Assembly: GCA_949752795.1 (NCBI GenBank)
Contig: OX457068.1
Span: forward strand, 53,782,516 to 53,846,515
Reading direction: 5' to 3'
Length of the DNA: 64,000 nt
From: Hyperoodon ampullatus
Lineage: Eukaryota; Chordata; Mammalia; Artiodactyla; Ziphiidae
The notes beneath the pieces are model-generated. The model saw only the letters and a list, made by a program, of their open reading frames with translations. It did not search any database and had not been told where the DNA came from. The translations under genes were made by a program, and so were the position numbers. Below, piece by piece: positions 36,659 to 48,817 of the stretch (its first letter is position 1; every line of letters begins with the position of its first letter).

Positions 36659-36738
36659 TTGGGTTGGCCAAAAAGTTTGTTCAAGTTTTTCCATAAGATG
36701 CTACATGAAAACACAAACGAACTTTTTGGCCAACTCAA
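36659..36738. mobile_element. mariner-type MITE, 80 bp
   Basis: Left end 'ttgggttggccaaaaagttt' and right end 'actttttggccaactcaa' are inverted repeats of each other with few mismatches, pairing over most of the unit. The right flank is TA; the left flank is TG, probably a mutated TA. The form is that of short mariner-derived hairpins (MADE1-like) found in mammals. No transposase. Confidence 0.85.
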
Positions 36739-36783
36739 TACTTAAATCATCTGTGTCTGGCTTCTAGATAAGAAGCCAAAATG

Positions 36784-36786
<3 letters not shown>

Positions 36787-36845
<59 letters not shown>
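36787..36845. repeat. (AT)n microsatellite
   Basis: 59 bases of uninterrupted alternating A and T, close to the mariner MITE. Confidence 0.97.
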
Positions 36846-36848
<3 letters not shown>

Positions 36849-37429
36849 AGGAACATTTAGAATTGCTTAATCATACAGCAAGGAATTGTTTTGGTAACAT
36901 TGAAGAGGGAAAGGCTATCTTAAGTATGATAGAAACCCAGATGTCAAAAACTACTGAAGAATTTGATGCATCAAATGTCTTTAAATGAGCAAAAACGTAA
37001 TTAAGAGAATTAAAAGGTAAGTGAGGAATGAAATCAGGGGCAATTATTTAAATGACAAGTTCACAAGTAAGAAATGCAAATGAAAAATAAATATGTAAAA
37101 TGCTTAAATTTACTTTAATACAAAAATTAAAATTAATAGATAGATAATCATTGAATAGATGGTGTTGCAAAGCATGATGATAATCCAATGGGTGAGAATT
37201 TGAGGAAATAAATGTAAGTTATCTTTGGTGACTCTGGAAAATGGTAAAATATTTTTGTGACAATTTTAATTTTTTTTTTAAATTGACTGGACAAAATTGA
37301 CTTTGTTTCCTCTTGTGCCCTTCTATGACTTTTAAACACAAATTGATTTGTTCTGTTCTATTGCTGTATAGTATACAATTATATGGATATACGGATTTAG
37401 ATTTTCTCTCATTAAATGACTTATCTAGT
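36846..37429. other. unassigned A+T-rich sequence
   Basis: No gene or clear repeat; short frames only. Confidence 0.4.
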
Positions 37430-39650
37430 GATTTTGCCCTTTCTTTCCTATTGCTGTAATTTGTTTCTTCTCTCCTTGTTCTACTTGCTAGAGGGTTGTT
37501 AATCTTACTGATCTCTCCAAAGAACTAGCTTTTGGTTTCATTGATTTTCTGTATTGTTTTTCTATTTTCCATGTAATTCTTTTCAGTTCTACTCTTCATT
37601 ATTTTTTTCCTTCTGCTTGTTTTGGGTTTATTTTGCTCCTCTTTTAATAGTTTCTCGAGATGGAAGCTTAGGTTGTTGATTTGAGTCATTTCTTCTTTTC
37701 TAATGAAAGTATTTGGTGCTATAAAATGTACTCTAAGTCCTGCTTTAGCTTCATCACACTAATTTTGATATGATGTATTTTAATTTTTGGTCAAAATGTT
37801 TCCTAGTTTCCCTTGATCCATGGTTTACTTATAATTGTGTTCTTTAATTTCTAATTTTTTGAAGACTTTTTATACTTTCTTTCATAGACTTCTAATTTCA
37901 TTCCATTATCATTGGAAAATAGACTTTTTATGATTTCAATTTGTTTAGACTTGGTAAAGTTTGTTTTATGACCCAGAATATAATCTGTCAAGGTGAATGT
38001 TCTGTATTTATCCTATTATTGTTTGGTGGAGTGATCTATACATATCAGTTAGATCCAGTTGGTGGATGGTATTATTCAGTTATTTTACATCCTTGCTAAT
38101 TTTGTTGTCTGTTAGTTCTATTTATGGTTGGGAGAGATGATAAAGTTTCCAATTATAATTGTGGATGTTTCTCTTTTTCTTTTCAGTTCTGTCAGTGTTT
38201 GTTTTTATTTTGTTTTGTTGTTTATGTATTTTGAAGCTCTCTTGATAGGTGCATATACATTTAGGATTATTATGTTTTTTGGGAAATTCACATTTTCTTT
38301 GTTAGTTAATGTTACTTTTGTCTCTGATAATTTCTTTTGCTCTGCTGTCTATTTTGCCTGATATTTTGAAGTTGCTCCAGCATTGTGACTTTATGAAAGT
38401 ATACAGTGTGTGCATCAAATTTACATTTCTTTTACCATCATTTTACATTTAATACATCTATGCCATTATATTTTAAATTACTTTCTTACAGTTATCCTGG
38501 CACAGTATATGGTTAGATAGTGTATATGCATGTGTGTGTGCATACATCTGTGTTTTAATCCATTCTGATAATTTTTGTCTTAAAAATTGGCTTGTTGAGA
38601 CCATTTGTATTTAATATAATTTTTGAACTGTTTGGATTTAGGTCTACCATTTTATTATTTATTTTGTTTTTTCCTTTTGTATTCTGTTCCTCTTTCCATG
38701 ATCTTACTTTCTTTGGGATTATTTGAGCATTACTTAATATTTCACTATAATTTATGTACTGCGTTTCTCACTATATCTTTGGGCAGAGATTTTTAGTGAG
38801 TGCTCTAAGTGTTACAACATACATACTCAATTTTAACAGAGTCAATATTTTACCAATTCAAATGGAATATATGAAGCTTACCAAAGCTTACCAGTATATA
38901 GGTCCCTTTATACCCATTATATTATAGTTGCCTGTTTGGGGTTGACTAAACTACATACATCTATAGTTTTATATCTTTTGATAATTTTGGAAATTTAAAC
39001 CATAATTCAAATATATTTTACAACATCACTTTATTTCTCCTCCTTTTCTGTAACTTCAATTACACAAATGTTAGACTTCAAAAATTTTTTTCACAGGTCT
39101 TGTCCATTTTTATAATCTTTTTATTTTCTGTATATTATCCATAATGGATAATTTCTATTGATAAATAAGGTTTCCTGACTCTTTCCCCTGTCATTTTTAT
39201 TCTGCTCTGGAGTCTATCTAGATGTTTTATGTATTTTTATTTGCTTATTGAGTTTTAGTTGTGTTTTCCAGGTCTTAAATATTCATTTTATTCTTCATAA
39301 CATCTTCAGTTTCTTTTTTGAGACTTTCTATCTTTCCATTAGTTTCAATAATATTAATGTTTGCTTGCTAGAACATATTTAGAGTAGTTACTTGAAAGTC
39401 TTTGTCAGATAATTCTAAAATCTGTGCCATATTTGTGGTGGCATGTATTGATTGTCTTTTTCCATACAGATTGAGATATTCTAGTTTCCAAATATACCAA
39501 GTAGTTTTGAATTGCATCCTGACATTTAAAATATTATGTTATGAGGCTCTGGGTCTTGTTTTAATCCTAAGGAAAATACTGATATTTTTGTTTTAGGAGA
39601 TTGTCAAAAGGTTATGCTCAGGCCATTAATTCCCACCCGCCTTCTGTGAA
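37430..39650 (-). mobile_element. old L1, ORF2 N-terminal half through ORF1/5' region
   Basis: In L1 order on the minus strand: ORF2 mid part ('tctccaaagaactagctttt' at 37,515), the endonuclease region ('atgacccagaatataatctg' near 37,970 and 'gttgctccagcattgtgac' near 38,370), the inter-ORF zone near 38,600, and an ORF1/5' segment to about 39,640 ('attgcatcctgacatttaaa', 'ttatgttatgaggctctggg'). Many stops, no long frame. No 3' end is attached here. Confidence 0.75.
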
Positions 39651-39849
39651 CTTTTATTCTAATATTAGCTCCATTTTTAAAGTCCTTGCAATGCAACTAG
39701 AATCTGTCCTTAATGTAACTACCAAGTGACTAGCCTGGGACCTCGAGATTGTCTTTATATAAAATCATGTCCATGTATATGTGTGTCTATCTTTTGATTA
39801 TATATTCTGTTCCTTTAATCTTCATGACTATTCTTATCTCAAAAAAACA

Positions 39850-40240
39850 CCACTCAATTACTCATTTTTATATAAATCTTGCATAATAAACATAATTTCC
39901 CTGATTTTTCAATGTTGTTTACTTTTTCAGAACATTTGTATTCCCATGTAAATTTTAGAAAAATCTTATAAACTTCAATACAATAGCTGGCTGGGACTAC
40001 GATTTGGATTGAATTAAATCTATTAGTACTTTTGGAGAGAAATGACATCTTAATTATAGTGAGTCTTCCCATTCACAGACATGGTATATCTCCCTACTTA
40101 TTCACTTCTCTCAACAATGATTGTTGTTTTCAGTGATAGGTCTTAGATATTGTCAATTTTATTCCTAAGTTGTTATTGGTGTTTGATGATATTGTGAATG
40201 GCAATTTATAATTTACTTTTTAAATTTTGTATATATAAAA
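39850..40240 (-). mobile_element. old L1 ORF2 fragment
   Basis: The minus frame 40,072-39,854 reads MGRLTIIKMSFLSKSTNRFN, the degraded equivalent of the ORF2 segment that in copy 1 reads [18 protein letters not shown]. It continues with 'attcctaagttgttattggt'. Confidence 0.75.
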
Positions 40241-40254
40241 TGAATAGGAATCGT

Positions 40255-40799
40255 TTTTACAGTTTTATTGAGATATAATTAATATACATAAAATTCACCC
40301 ATTTAAATGTCCAATTAAATGGGTTATAGTATATTTACAAAGCTATGAAATAATCTCCACAATTAACATTTCATTACCTAAAAAAGAAGCCCTTACTCAT
40401 TTCAGTCAGTCTCCATTTCACTTCCATCCATCCCCAGCCGTAGGCAGCCACTAGTCTATGTCTTGCTTCTGAGGATTTGTGTATCCTAGAGATTTCCTCT
40501 AAACAGTGACATATAATATATAATCTTTTGTGACTGTCTTCTTTTACTTAGCATAATATTTTTGAGTTTCATCCATGATGTAACATACATCAATAAATCA
40601 TTCCTTTTTATTGCTGAATGATATTTTATTGTATAGGTATGCCATACTTGAAGTGCCTAACAATCAGTTAATAGTCATATTTGTTTTTTCCATTTTGGCT
40701 ATTATGAATATTGCTACTATAACTATTTGTGTACAAGTTCTTGTGTAGATGTGTATTTTTGTTTCTCTTGGTTACATAACTATGAGAGGAGTTGCTGGG

Positions 40800-40852
<53 letters not shown>

Positions 40853-43700
40853 CTTTCTGTAATTTATACATAAATTCTATGTTTAACATTTTAAGGAAAA
40901 AAAAAACTCTTTGCAAAGTGACTGCACCATTTTATATTCTCACCAGTGTATAAGAGTTCCATTTTTCCACATCCTCACTAACATGTGTTACTATTTTTTA
41001 GTAGCCAGTATAGTGAGTATGAAATGAAGTCTCATTGTGGTTTTGATATTCATTTCCTAATTGGCTAGTGATGTTGATATCTCTCCACGTGCTTATTAGT
41101 CATTTGCATACTTTCTTCAGAGCAATGTCTATTCAGATAATTTACCCATTTTTAAAATTGGATTATTTATCTATTACTGAGTTGCAAAAGTTGGATTCAT
41201 GTCCCTTATAAGATATATAATTTGAAAGTAGTGTCTCCCATTTTCTGACTTTTAACTTTCTTGATGGTATAGTTTGTAGAACAAAAGTTTTAATTTTGAT
41301 TAATCAAACTCTTCAATTTTTATATTTTTTATCTTGTGCACTTGGTATCATATTTAAGAAGAGTTTACCTAACTGAAGGTCACAAAAATGTACTCATATT
41401 TTCTTAAAAGAGTTTTATAATTTTAGCTCCTATATCTAGGTCTATGATCCAATTTGAGCTAATTGTTTTTCTATGATGTTAGGAAGGGGTATAACTTTAT
41501 TTATTTGCATGCAGATATCCAGTTTTTCCAAAATCATTTGTTGAAAGATTATTCTTTACCCAGTGAATAGTCTTGACTCCTTTGTCAAAAATCATTTTTC
41601 ATAAATGTAAGGCTTATGGATGCTCAGTTCTATTTCATTAATCTATATGTCTATCTTATCCTTAAACTAGCACTGCACTGTCTTGATTATTGTATTTAGC
41701 TTAATAGTAAGCATTGATATTGGAATGTGTGAATCCTCCAACTTTGTTCTTTTTTCAAGATCATTTTGGCTATCCCGGGTTCCTTGCATTTCCATGTTAA
41801 CTTTAGATTAACTGGTTAATTTCTGCAAAACAAACAGACAAATTTTAAAAATACTTGGTATTTGATAACAATTGTCCTGAATGTGTAGATCAATTTGGGG
41901 AGTATTTTCATCTCAACAATATTATGTCTTCTGATCCAAGAACATGCAATATGAGTACAGTTTTCATATTAACTTTTTGTTCTGAGACCTTGCTTAATTT
42001 GTCTTACTTCTCGGGACCTTTTTGTCAATTTATTAATGTTTCTACATGAAAAATCATGTTTTCAACAAATAAAGCTATTTTCACATTTTTCTTTCCAATA
42101 CTTATGCTGTTAATTTCTTTAGTTCTAAGATTTCTAGTGCATTTTCAAACAGAAATGAAGAGAACTGATATTCTCAAATGATATTTTATGATTTTGTGTA
42201 TAATGTAAGTCTTAACTACAGGGTACTTCCATTTCTTTCTCCTTTCTTTTGTGCTATTATTTTCATGGATTTTACTTACTTATATAATAAAAATGAAGTA
42301 CTTTCACTACTCTTTTTGTAAATGGTCACACAATTTTAAACATTAAGAAAAGATAGCAAAAAATATTTTCATATACACTGACATTTTAAAAATTTCTAGG
42401 GTGTTTAATTCCTTTTTTGTGAATTCAAGTTTCCAGTTGGAACTACTTTCCTTTTGATTGAAAAACTTCTTTTGATATTTCTTGCTGGCCAGTTTTTTTC
42501 AACAAATTCTCTCATCTTTTTTTTTTTTTTTTCTGAAAAGTCTTTATTTTACCTTGGTATTTGAAAGAATTGTAGCTTTATAGTTTCAATACCTCGAATA
42601 CATCATTCCAGTGTCTCCTGTCTTTCATCATTTCTTATGTGAAGTCTGTGATTACTTTTCTTTGCTCCACTGGTGTATATAATGTCTTTTTTTTTTTTTT
42701 TTTTTTTGCTCTGTTTTTAAGGCCTTAGTTTTGTTACTTATTTTAAAAGATTTAATTACAATATGTCTTGGTGTGATTTTTCCTTTGTGTTTATCCTGAT
42801 TAGACTTTGACAAGGTTATTGTGTCTCTGAGTTTATAATTTTTATAAAATTTTGAAAACATTCACCATTAATTCTCCAAATAATTTGCATCTTCTCTATT
42901 CATTCTGGAACTCTAATTATTAGTATATTAAACTGTTAAAATTGTCCCTTGTCCCACAAGTCAAAAATGTTCTTTTCATGTTTGTGTTTTCAATCTTTTT
43001 TTGTATGATTCATTTTGAATAATTTTTACTGCTAAGTCTTCAAGTTAATTATCATTTCTTTTGCATGTGTGATTTGTCCTGCCCAGGAAATTTTTTATTT
43101 CAGATAGTATATTTTAAATCTGTTCATATTCCATTTTATTCGATTTGTTTATATCTTCTATTTTCTTCTCATCCATTCATGTTTTCTTTGAAATACCTGA
43201 ACATAGTTATAATAGCTGTTTTAACGTTCTTAGCTACTAATTCCATCTTTTAAAAAAATATTCGGAAACTTTCTCTTTATATATATTTTTTTTGTTTGTT
43301 TGTTTTTTCTCCTAGTACTATGAAACATTTTCCTGCTTTTGGCATGTCTAATAATTTTTGTTTGAATGATTCCATTATGATTTTTAGATGATTAAAAATG
43401 TTGTGTATGAAATTTGTTCTTATATAAAGAATTTTGTTTTTTAATTTAGTAGATAGTTACGTGACTTATATTTCAGACTCTGTTCTTTGGTTTTTTTAAT
43501 CATGCTTTGATAGACTGGGTCTAGGGTAGTCTTTAATCAGGTTCTGTCCCATTACTCAAGTATGACCCTCTAACATAGACCTTTACTAAATACCACAAGT
43601 GATGATTCTTTTCTCAATTTGTGGTGGAAACACAAACAATTCCTGGTATGACTTCTGGGATCTAGTCAGCTTACCTGACTTATGTTCACAATATACAGCA
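40255..43700 (-). mobile_element. old L1 from 3' UTR to 5' region, internally deleted
   Basis: A 3' UTR beginning 'cagttttattgagatataat', the C-terminal ORF2 end ('ttgctgaatgatattttatt'), then ORF2 up to the segment near 41,940 ('ttatgtcttctgatccaaga'), then ORF1-like text at 42,450-43,150 ('caatatgtcttggtgtgatt' at 42,760) and a 5' part to about 43,700. The RT and endonuclease parts expected between are missing or unrecognisable. Interrupted by (TA)23 at 40,801-40,846 and a T-run at 42,687-42,707. Confidence 0.7.
40801..40846. repeat. (TA)n microsatellite
   Basis: 46 bases of perfect TA inside the old L1. Confidence 0.97.
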
Positions 43701-43750
43701 TGTTTTATTATTAGCAATGGCTCATGAGGAAACATGCAGTTTTCTGAAAT

Positions 43751-44061
43751 TATTTTTATTTTTTTAACATCTTTATTGAAGTGTAATTGCTTTACAATGA
43801 TATGTTAGTTTCTGCTGTATAACAAAATGAATTGGCTATACATAAACTTATCTCCTCATATCTCCTCCCTCTTGCATCTCGCCCCCACCCTCCCTATCCC
43901 ACCCATCTAGGTGGATACAAAGCACTGAGCTGATCTCTCTGTGCTATGTGACTGCTTCCCACTAGCTATCCATTTTACATTTGGTAGTGTATATATGTCT
44001 GTGCCACTCTTTCACTTCATCCCAGCTTCCCCTCCCCCTTCCCCATGTCCTCAAGTCAATA
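43751..44061 (-). mobile_element. 5'-truncated L1 3' UTR
   Basis: 'catctttattgaagtgtaat', 'tagtttctgctgtataacaa', a C-rich block, 'gcactgagctgatctctctg' and 'tttggtagtgtatatatgtc': the same 3' UTR as copy 1 with more changes. Flanking 'tgaaatt' at 43,744-43,750 and near 44,062 may be the target duplication. Confidence 0.85.
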
Positions 44062-44820
44062 TGAAATTGTTTTTATCATAGTTTCCTATTTTTGGAATTC
44101 TGCCCTGCAACTTCTGGTTACCTCAGACTCCCTGAACTTCAATCTGTCTTCTCAACTCAGTGAGATTTCCATGTTCTCCTTGGAAGTTATTCCCCATGCC
44201 AGCATGGACTGTTCCTCTCAGAACAAGAGTCTGAAATAAAAGCACAAATGGAGATACATATATCATTTGTAAACATATTTTAAAGTTGTAAACCAAGCTA
44301 ACAAAATAAGATAAATTCTATCAACTTAACAATATTAGCAAAATAGAAATCTGAGAGGTTAGTTTCAAACTTTGAATTCTCAGAATCCTTGAATTTCCAA
44401 CTTTGCCTGTTCTTTCTTCCTATCTACTCATGCACTTTGAGCAACATCTTGAAAAGGCCTGCTTAAGCTCTGCAAACAAGCCTATGGTGTGTAAACCACT
44501 GGTCTAGTCTCTCGTTATGGGTGGGAATGGAGTTGTAGTAAGGTGGTTATAAATGAAATTGAGGCTTTTACATTTTTGTTCTCATTGTATACTAAGTATA
44601 GTTTGAACATTTTACAAAATGGTGTTTTCATTTATTTCTGTTTATTATACATGTGTATTTGTGTAAGTAAAATTATATGTGTACATACACAAATGCACAT
44701 GTGTAATAAACTTTCTCCACATGTGTAATTTTTATGATAATGTATTGAATCCATAACTGAAACTGCTTCCTTTTTTCTCTTCAGTAGAAACCCAATCCAA
44801 GCTAATATAAATTATTTGTA

Positions 44821-44866
<46 letters not shown>

Positions 44867-45706
44867 CAGGGGGCAGAGAGAAAGAGGGACAGAAACAGAG
44901 AGAGAGAAAAATTCATGTAAGAATACAAATGGACCTTTGTAACTATTTTACCAAACTTTACTCACTTAAATACTGCTCAATGGAAAAACATTAATTTTGG
45001 TGTAGATCTCTCCTTTACCCATATTAAATAAATGCAAATATGTAAAGCACTCAATTGTTGACTGTAAGAGTCATATTCAATAATGTTAGATTCCTACTTC
45101 TCCCACTCTCTCAGTTTCTCAGAAATCATATATATTAATGGTACTCTCATGGAGTAATTTCTCAATCTTCATAGTCTAGCCCATTAGTGACTAAAAAGAG
45201 AAATATTTCAGGCCTATTAGGGACTGGAGATGATGACAAAGACATCTAAACTTGGTAGTAGCTGGAGCCTCAAGTCAAATTATGTGTATATAGACTTTCT
45301 TTCCCTCTGCTCTGAGCTGATGTTATTCAGAGGGATAGGTAGCATGAAAACCAGACCATTAAATTCAGATAATGCAGCCTATATAAGGAAAACCCAAAAG
45401 GGGAAACATGGCTAAAGATAATTTCTCACAAAAGAGCTAAATTCTAAATGATTTAGCTTCCATCTGATATCTATAGAAACAGGAATTGGGTGAGAATGGA
45501 AGGATTAGACGTTATCTCAGAATCCCCATTCCACCTTCCTCCTGGTGGTCGTGTCCCAACATTTTAACATACCCTAGGCCTCTAGATAAATTTCAATAGA
45601 GTATCTAGGGTGGGAGCAAAACAGTGGTCTACATTTTTCTAAGGAACTCCCAACAGATGTGCCTCTTCTTCGGCTGGACTGAACATAGGCCTTTTCCAAG
45701 GTATAG
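44062..45706. other. unassigned, with (TG)n
   Basis: No gene recognised. Contains (TG)20 at 44,825-44,864 followed by an AG-rich stretch. No other feature seen. Confidence 0.45.
44825..44864. repeat. (TG)n microsatellite
   Basis: Twenty uninterrupted TG units. Confidence 0.98.
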
Positions 45707-45717
45707 GATGAGCAACA

Positions 45718-45917
45718 TTTTTTTTTTTTTTTGCAGTTCTGTACGGCTTGATGACTCTCAATCTCTGAGCCTCCACCCTCTCCGTGCGGATCAATGTCTT
45801 CACTCCTTGAAGGTCAGGCCTTCTGCAGACTGCCTGGATTAAGGTCTCCATGTCAGAGCCCGTTATCTGCTGCAGAGCCCCTAATGCCATTAGCAAGAAA
45901 ATGAAAGAAGCTTCCAA
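45718..45917 (-). pseudogene. possible small retrocopy with poly(A), identity unknown
   Basis: On the minus strand a 92-codon frame starts MEASFIFLLMALGALQQITG, and its first 62 or so codons have a balanced amino-acid composition unlike the A+T-rich noise around it (SDMETLIQAVCRRPDLQGV, RVEAQRLRVIKPYRT). It is followed at once by 15 T on the plus strand (45,718-45,732), a poly(A) in the sense direction. Imperfect direct repeats 'gatgagcaacatt' (45,707) and 'gatgttaacatt' (45,932) could be the target duplication. It may be the 3' end of a processed transcript or an unfamiliar SINE. I do not recognise the parent, and the frame may not be the coding one. Confidence 0.35.
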
Positions 45918-46719
45918 ACAACCTTCAGATCGATGTTAACATTGTAACTCCCAACAGCTGCTGCTCAGCTTCTTTATTCGTTAAGACCTCCTCCTGTTTG
46001 GAAATTTCTTGACTAAAGTTTAATTCTGTCAATTTGACAAAGATGTTTTGAGCAGCTGTTTTGTATCCAGGACTGGGCAAAGCCTTAGAAAAGTGAAACA
46101 CAGAATAGAGTGGGTCCTTTCCCACAAGATAATAAGTATCCAACTGGAAAGAGGGAAATCACAAGGCATTTACAAGATTGTATATGTTCAAGATGATTTC
46201 AATAACAAAATGTAAATTTGGAAGGTGGTCTGAGGAGATATATCCATGCTGGTAATGATGGAAGAAAGGCAAGATTGCTATTTCTTGGGCTTATGATACA
46301 AAATTCAGCACATTCCATTTCACTGAATTTCCAGCTTTTTCTATCAAGACTCAGCACAGGAATAACACAAAAACTCCCACGGAGCAACTCTATTTCTACT
46401 TGAGGGTGCTTCAATTTCTTGTAGTGAAGGGAAGAGGGAGAAAGTGGTAAAAAAAAATCTCTTATAGTTGTTTCCTTTGTTTTAGGAAAACAGAGTAATG
46501 GAAATGTGGTCCTCTTTCACCTGGTTCATGAAGTTCTAAAATGGAATCTCTCCTGTGTTGATATTAAAATTCAATAGGCAGTCTAGCAGCCTTTCTTCAC
46601 AGTGCCAGGCAGATGGTTCTAGAATCATGTCTGCCTACCCTCTTGTGGGTCAGCCATGAGTGATAATTTCAAGGTCTAACAACCCTGAGAAAAATTCTTA
46701 GAGAAAATCAAAATACTTT
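45918..46719. other. unassigned non-coding sequence
   Basis: A 72-codon minus frame at 45,925-46,143 lies next to the possible retrocopy but shows no recognised domain. Confidence 0.4.
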
Positions 46720-47250
46720 GCTGCCCATTCAAAACTCTATGCAATCTGGGGCATGCTCTTACTTTTCCAATCTCATCTTCTTTCCCTGTTCTATTCACAT
46801 CTTCTGTTACCGACATACTCATCTCCAAAATATCTTTTGTACATCACATGGGTTTTATTTCCTCACCATTTCTCTATCGTGAAGCTCTTTCTTAGTGTTT
46901 TCTCCTTTTTACACCTACTCTTTTTTTATATAGCCCAGTTCAATCTAAACTTGCTCTACCAAGTTTTTGCTGGCAACTGCCATGCATGGTGAACCCTAAT
47001 TTCTCTGAAATTCTGATTTCTGACTTTCTGAACCATTTATCTGATACTTACCTAGTACCTTCTGACATTTCTCATTATGTGGCTTGCACTCATATTCATT
47101 TTCTGTGTATGAATACCCTCCCATTTATGTTAACCTAGTTTCTCTTATTAGAACATAAACTTTTGGATGGGGCATTTATTTTTATCCTATGTAAACTTAT
47201 ATTACATTGCTCCATCAGTCTCTATTGAATTAATAATAGTCTAAGAAACT
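46720..47250 (+). repeat. L2 LINE 3' region
   Basis: 'aaaactctatgcaatctggg', 'ctcatcttctttccctgttc', 'tttctcttattagaacataa' and 'acttttggatggggcattta' follow the L2 3' part in order over about 500 bases. Diverged, no coding. Confidence 0.65.
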
Positions 47251-47922
47251 CCAAGACAGGGAAATCTTTTGCTAAAGTATTACCTCAGTAAACAAAAATG
47301 AATTTTATATGTCCTGCTTCTTATATATAACCTAGACTTCTATAGCTGTTATTTCTCTGAAAACTGTGCCAGTGTTTTATGCCTTACAGGATCCCATACT
47401 CATCTGGTTTGCTTCCTACTCTCTGACTACTGTATTTCAAAGTTGTGGTTTTTCTTTGTTTCATTAGCTCTAAATTTTAGAGTTCTGGTCTTGGAACCCC
47501 ATTATTCTCTACCTATACGAATTCCCCAGGTGATTTAAACCAGCCTCATGTCTTCAAGTACAGTTATCTACAGTGTTAACTTTCAGCTGTATGTCTCAGA
47601 TACCGACTTCATCAATGAACACTATGAACTACACATCTGCAAATGGATATTGAGTAAACATCTAAAATTTAACATGCCCAAAATTCATTCTAACTCGACT
47701 GCTTGCATAGCCTGTTTCTTTTTAGTCTTCCCTATGTCAAACTTATTCCATTTTTTTATACCAAAGATGCTCAAGTTTTTTAAAAAATCAAATGTTTTAT
47801 TATGGGAGATTTCAAACATATATAAATGAAATGAACTAATATAATGAACTGCCATGTAATCATCACCCAACTTCAATGACTATCAATATTCTGTCATTAT
47901 TTTATGTAACTTCTCCCACTCC
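47251..47922. other. unassigned plus an ancient repeat tail
   Basis: 47,780-47,922 ('ttttattatgggagatttca', 'ccatgtaatcatcacccaac', 'ttcaatgactatcaatattc') is a well-known dispersed mammalian repeat phrase, probably an old L1 3' UTR on the minus strand. The provirus inserted at its edge. Confidence 0.45.
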
Positions 47923-47927
47923 CCACT
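47923..47927. repeat. provirus target duplication, left
   Basis: 'ccact', repeated at 51,443-51,447 just outside the other LTR. Confidence 0.75.
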
Positions 47928-48449
47928 TGTGTTGAGAAGCCTGAGCTTGTATAGTGAATTAAGAATGTACAGATTATGTATGATCTGCTGAATGAGGGGA
48001 CACCAGACACTCACACAGTGTCAGCAGGTAGCTCCTTTGGCATCCGAGTTTCCACTTAGGGGATGTTTTGATTAAAGGTGCAGTTTCAGTACATCCACAC
48101 AAAGGATGTAGAGTCACAAGATTCATTACTTACAGGTTGCAGAAGGTGGATGGGTTCCAATGAGCCAGGGGAAGGGCAATCCTAAGTCCCAGGTCATGTG
48201 AGAGCAGCAGATGAAGAGCACGACAGCAAGCACCTATTAATTATAAGGTGGTTGAGGTAGAGGTCACTAACCTTTTGCAGGTGTAACTCTAAGTCATTAT
48301 CTTAAAGGGTGCCCAAGGAAAAGCAAAGTGGGAATTTATGGTGGGAATCCTAAACACAAAACATTATCTAAATGTCCAGACTCTCGGTGTGAGTAGGTGA
48401 AATGCCTAGACAGCAACTCAGAAAAACGAAAGTTGTTTTTCTTATCATA
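47928..48449 (-). mobile_element. 3' LTR of endogenous retrovirus
   Basis: 522 bp aligned from end to end with 50,889-51,442: for example 'gaattaagaa', 'ggttgcagaaggtggatggg' versus 'gatcctagaaggaggttggg', 'gacagcaagcacctatta' and 'aaagcaaagtgggaatttat' occur in the same order. The plus-strand edges are TG and about CATA (sense start TATG, a mutated TG terminus). The polyadenylation signal position reads AATGAA here. The two LTRs differ at many sites, so the insertion is old. Confidence 0.88.
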
Positions 48450-48817
48450 ATTGACCCCATGATTCCTTGGTGATAATCTTTAGGGAAAATCATAGGCACT
48501 GTCTATTTGGTGTAGATATTAAAAACCACTGGCAGGGATTTTGTCATCTGGCACATGAAACATTTGAGCAGAGCAAAAATGCTGATCAACAATATCAATA
48601 GAAAAATGAGAGTTTGAAATCCTGTTTGTAACCATCTCCCCACTGGTTGCGATCCTGTCAAGAAAATAAATCAAAGCCCTTGGATAAGGTTAAGGTAGAT
48701 ATTTGGTAAAAAACTTGGGTGGATTGTGGAATACTAGTACCTGTTGAGCCATCTTTTGTAAGTTTGTCTGAGTTTATCCAGAATTATTAATATATATGAA
48801 GCAGGTGGTGTCTCTTA

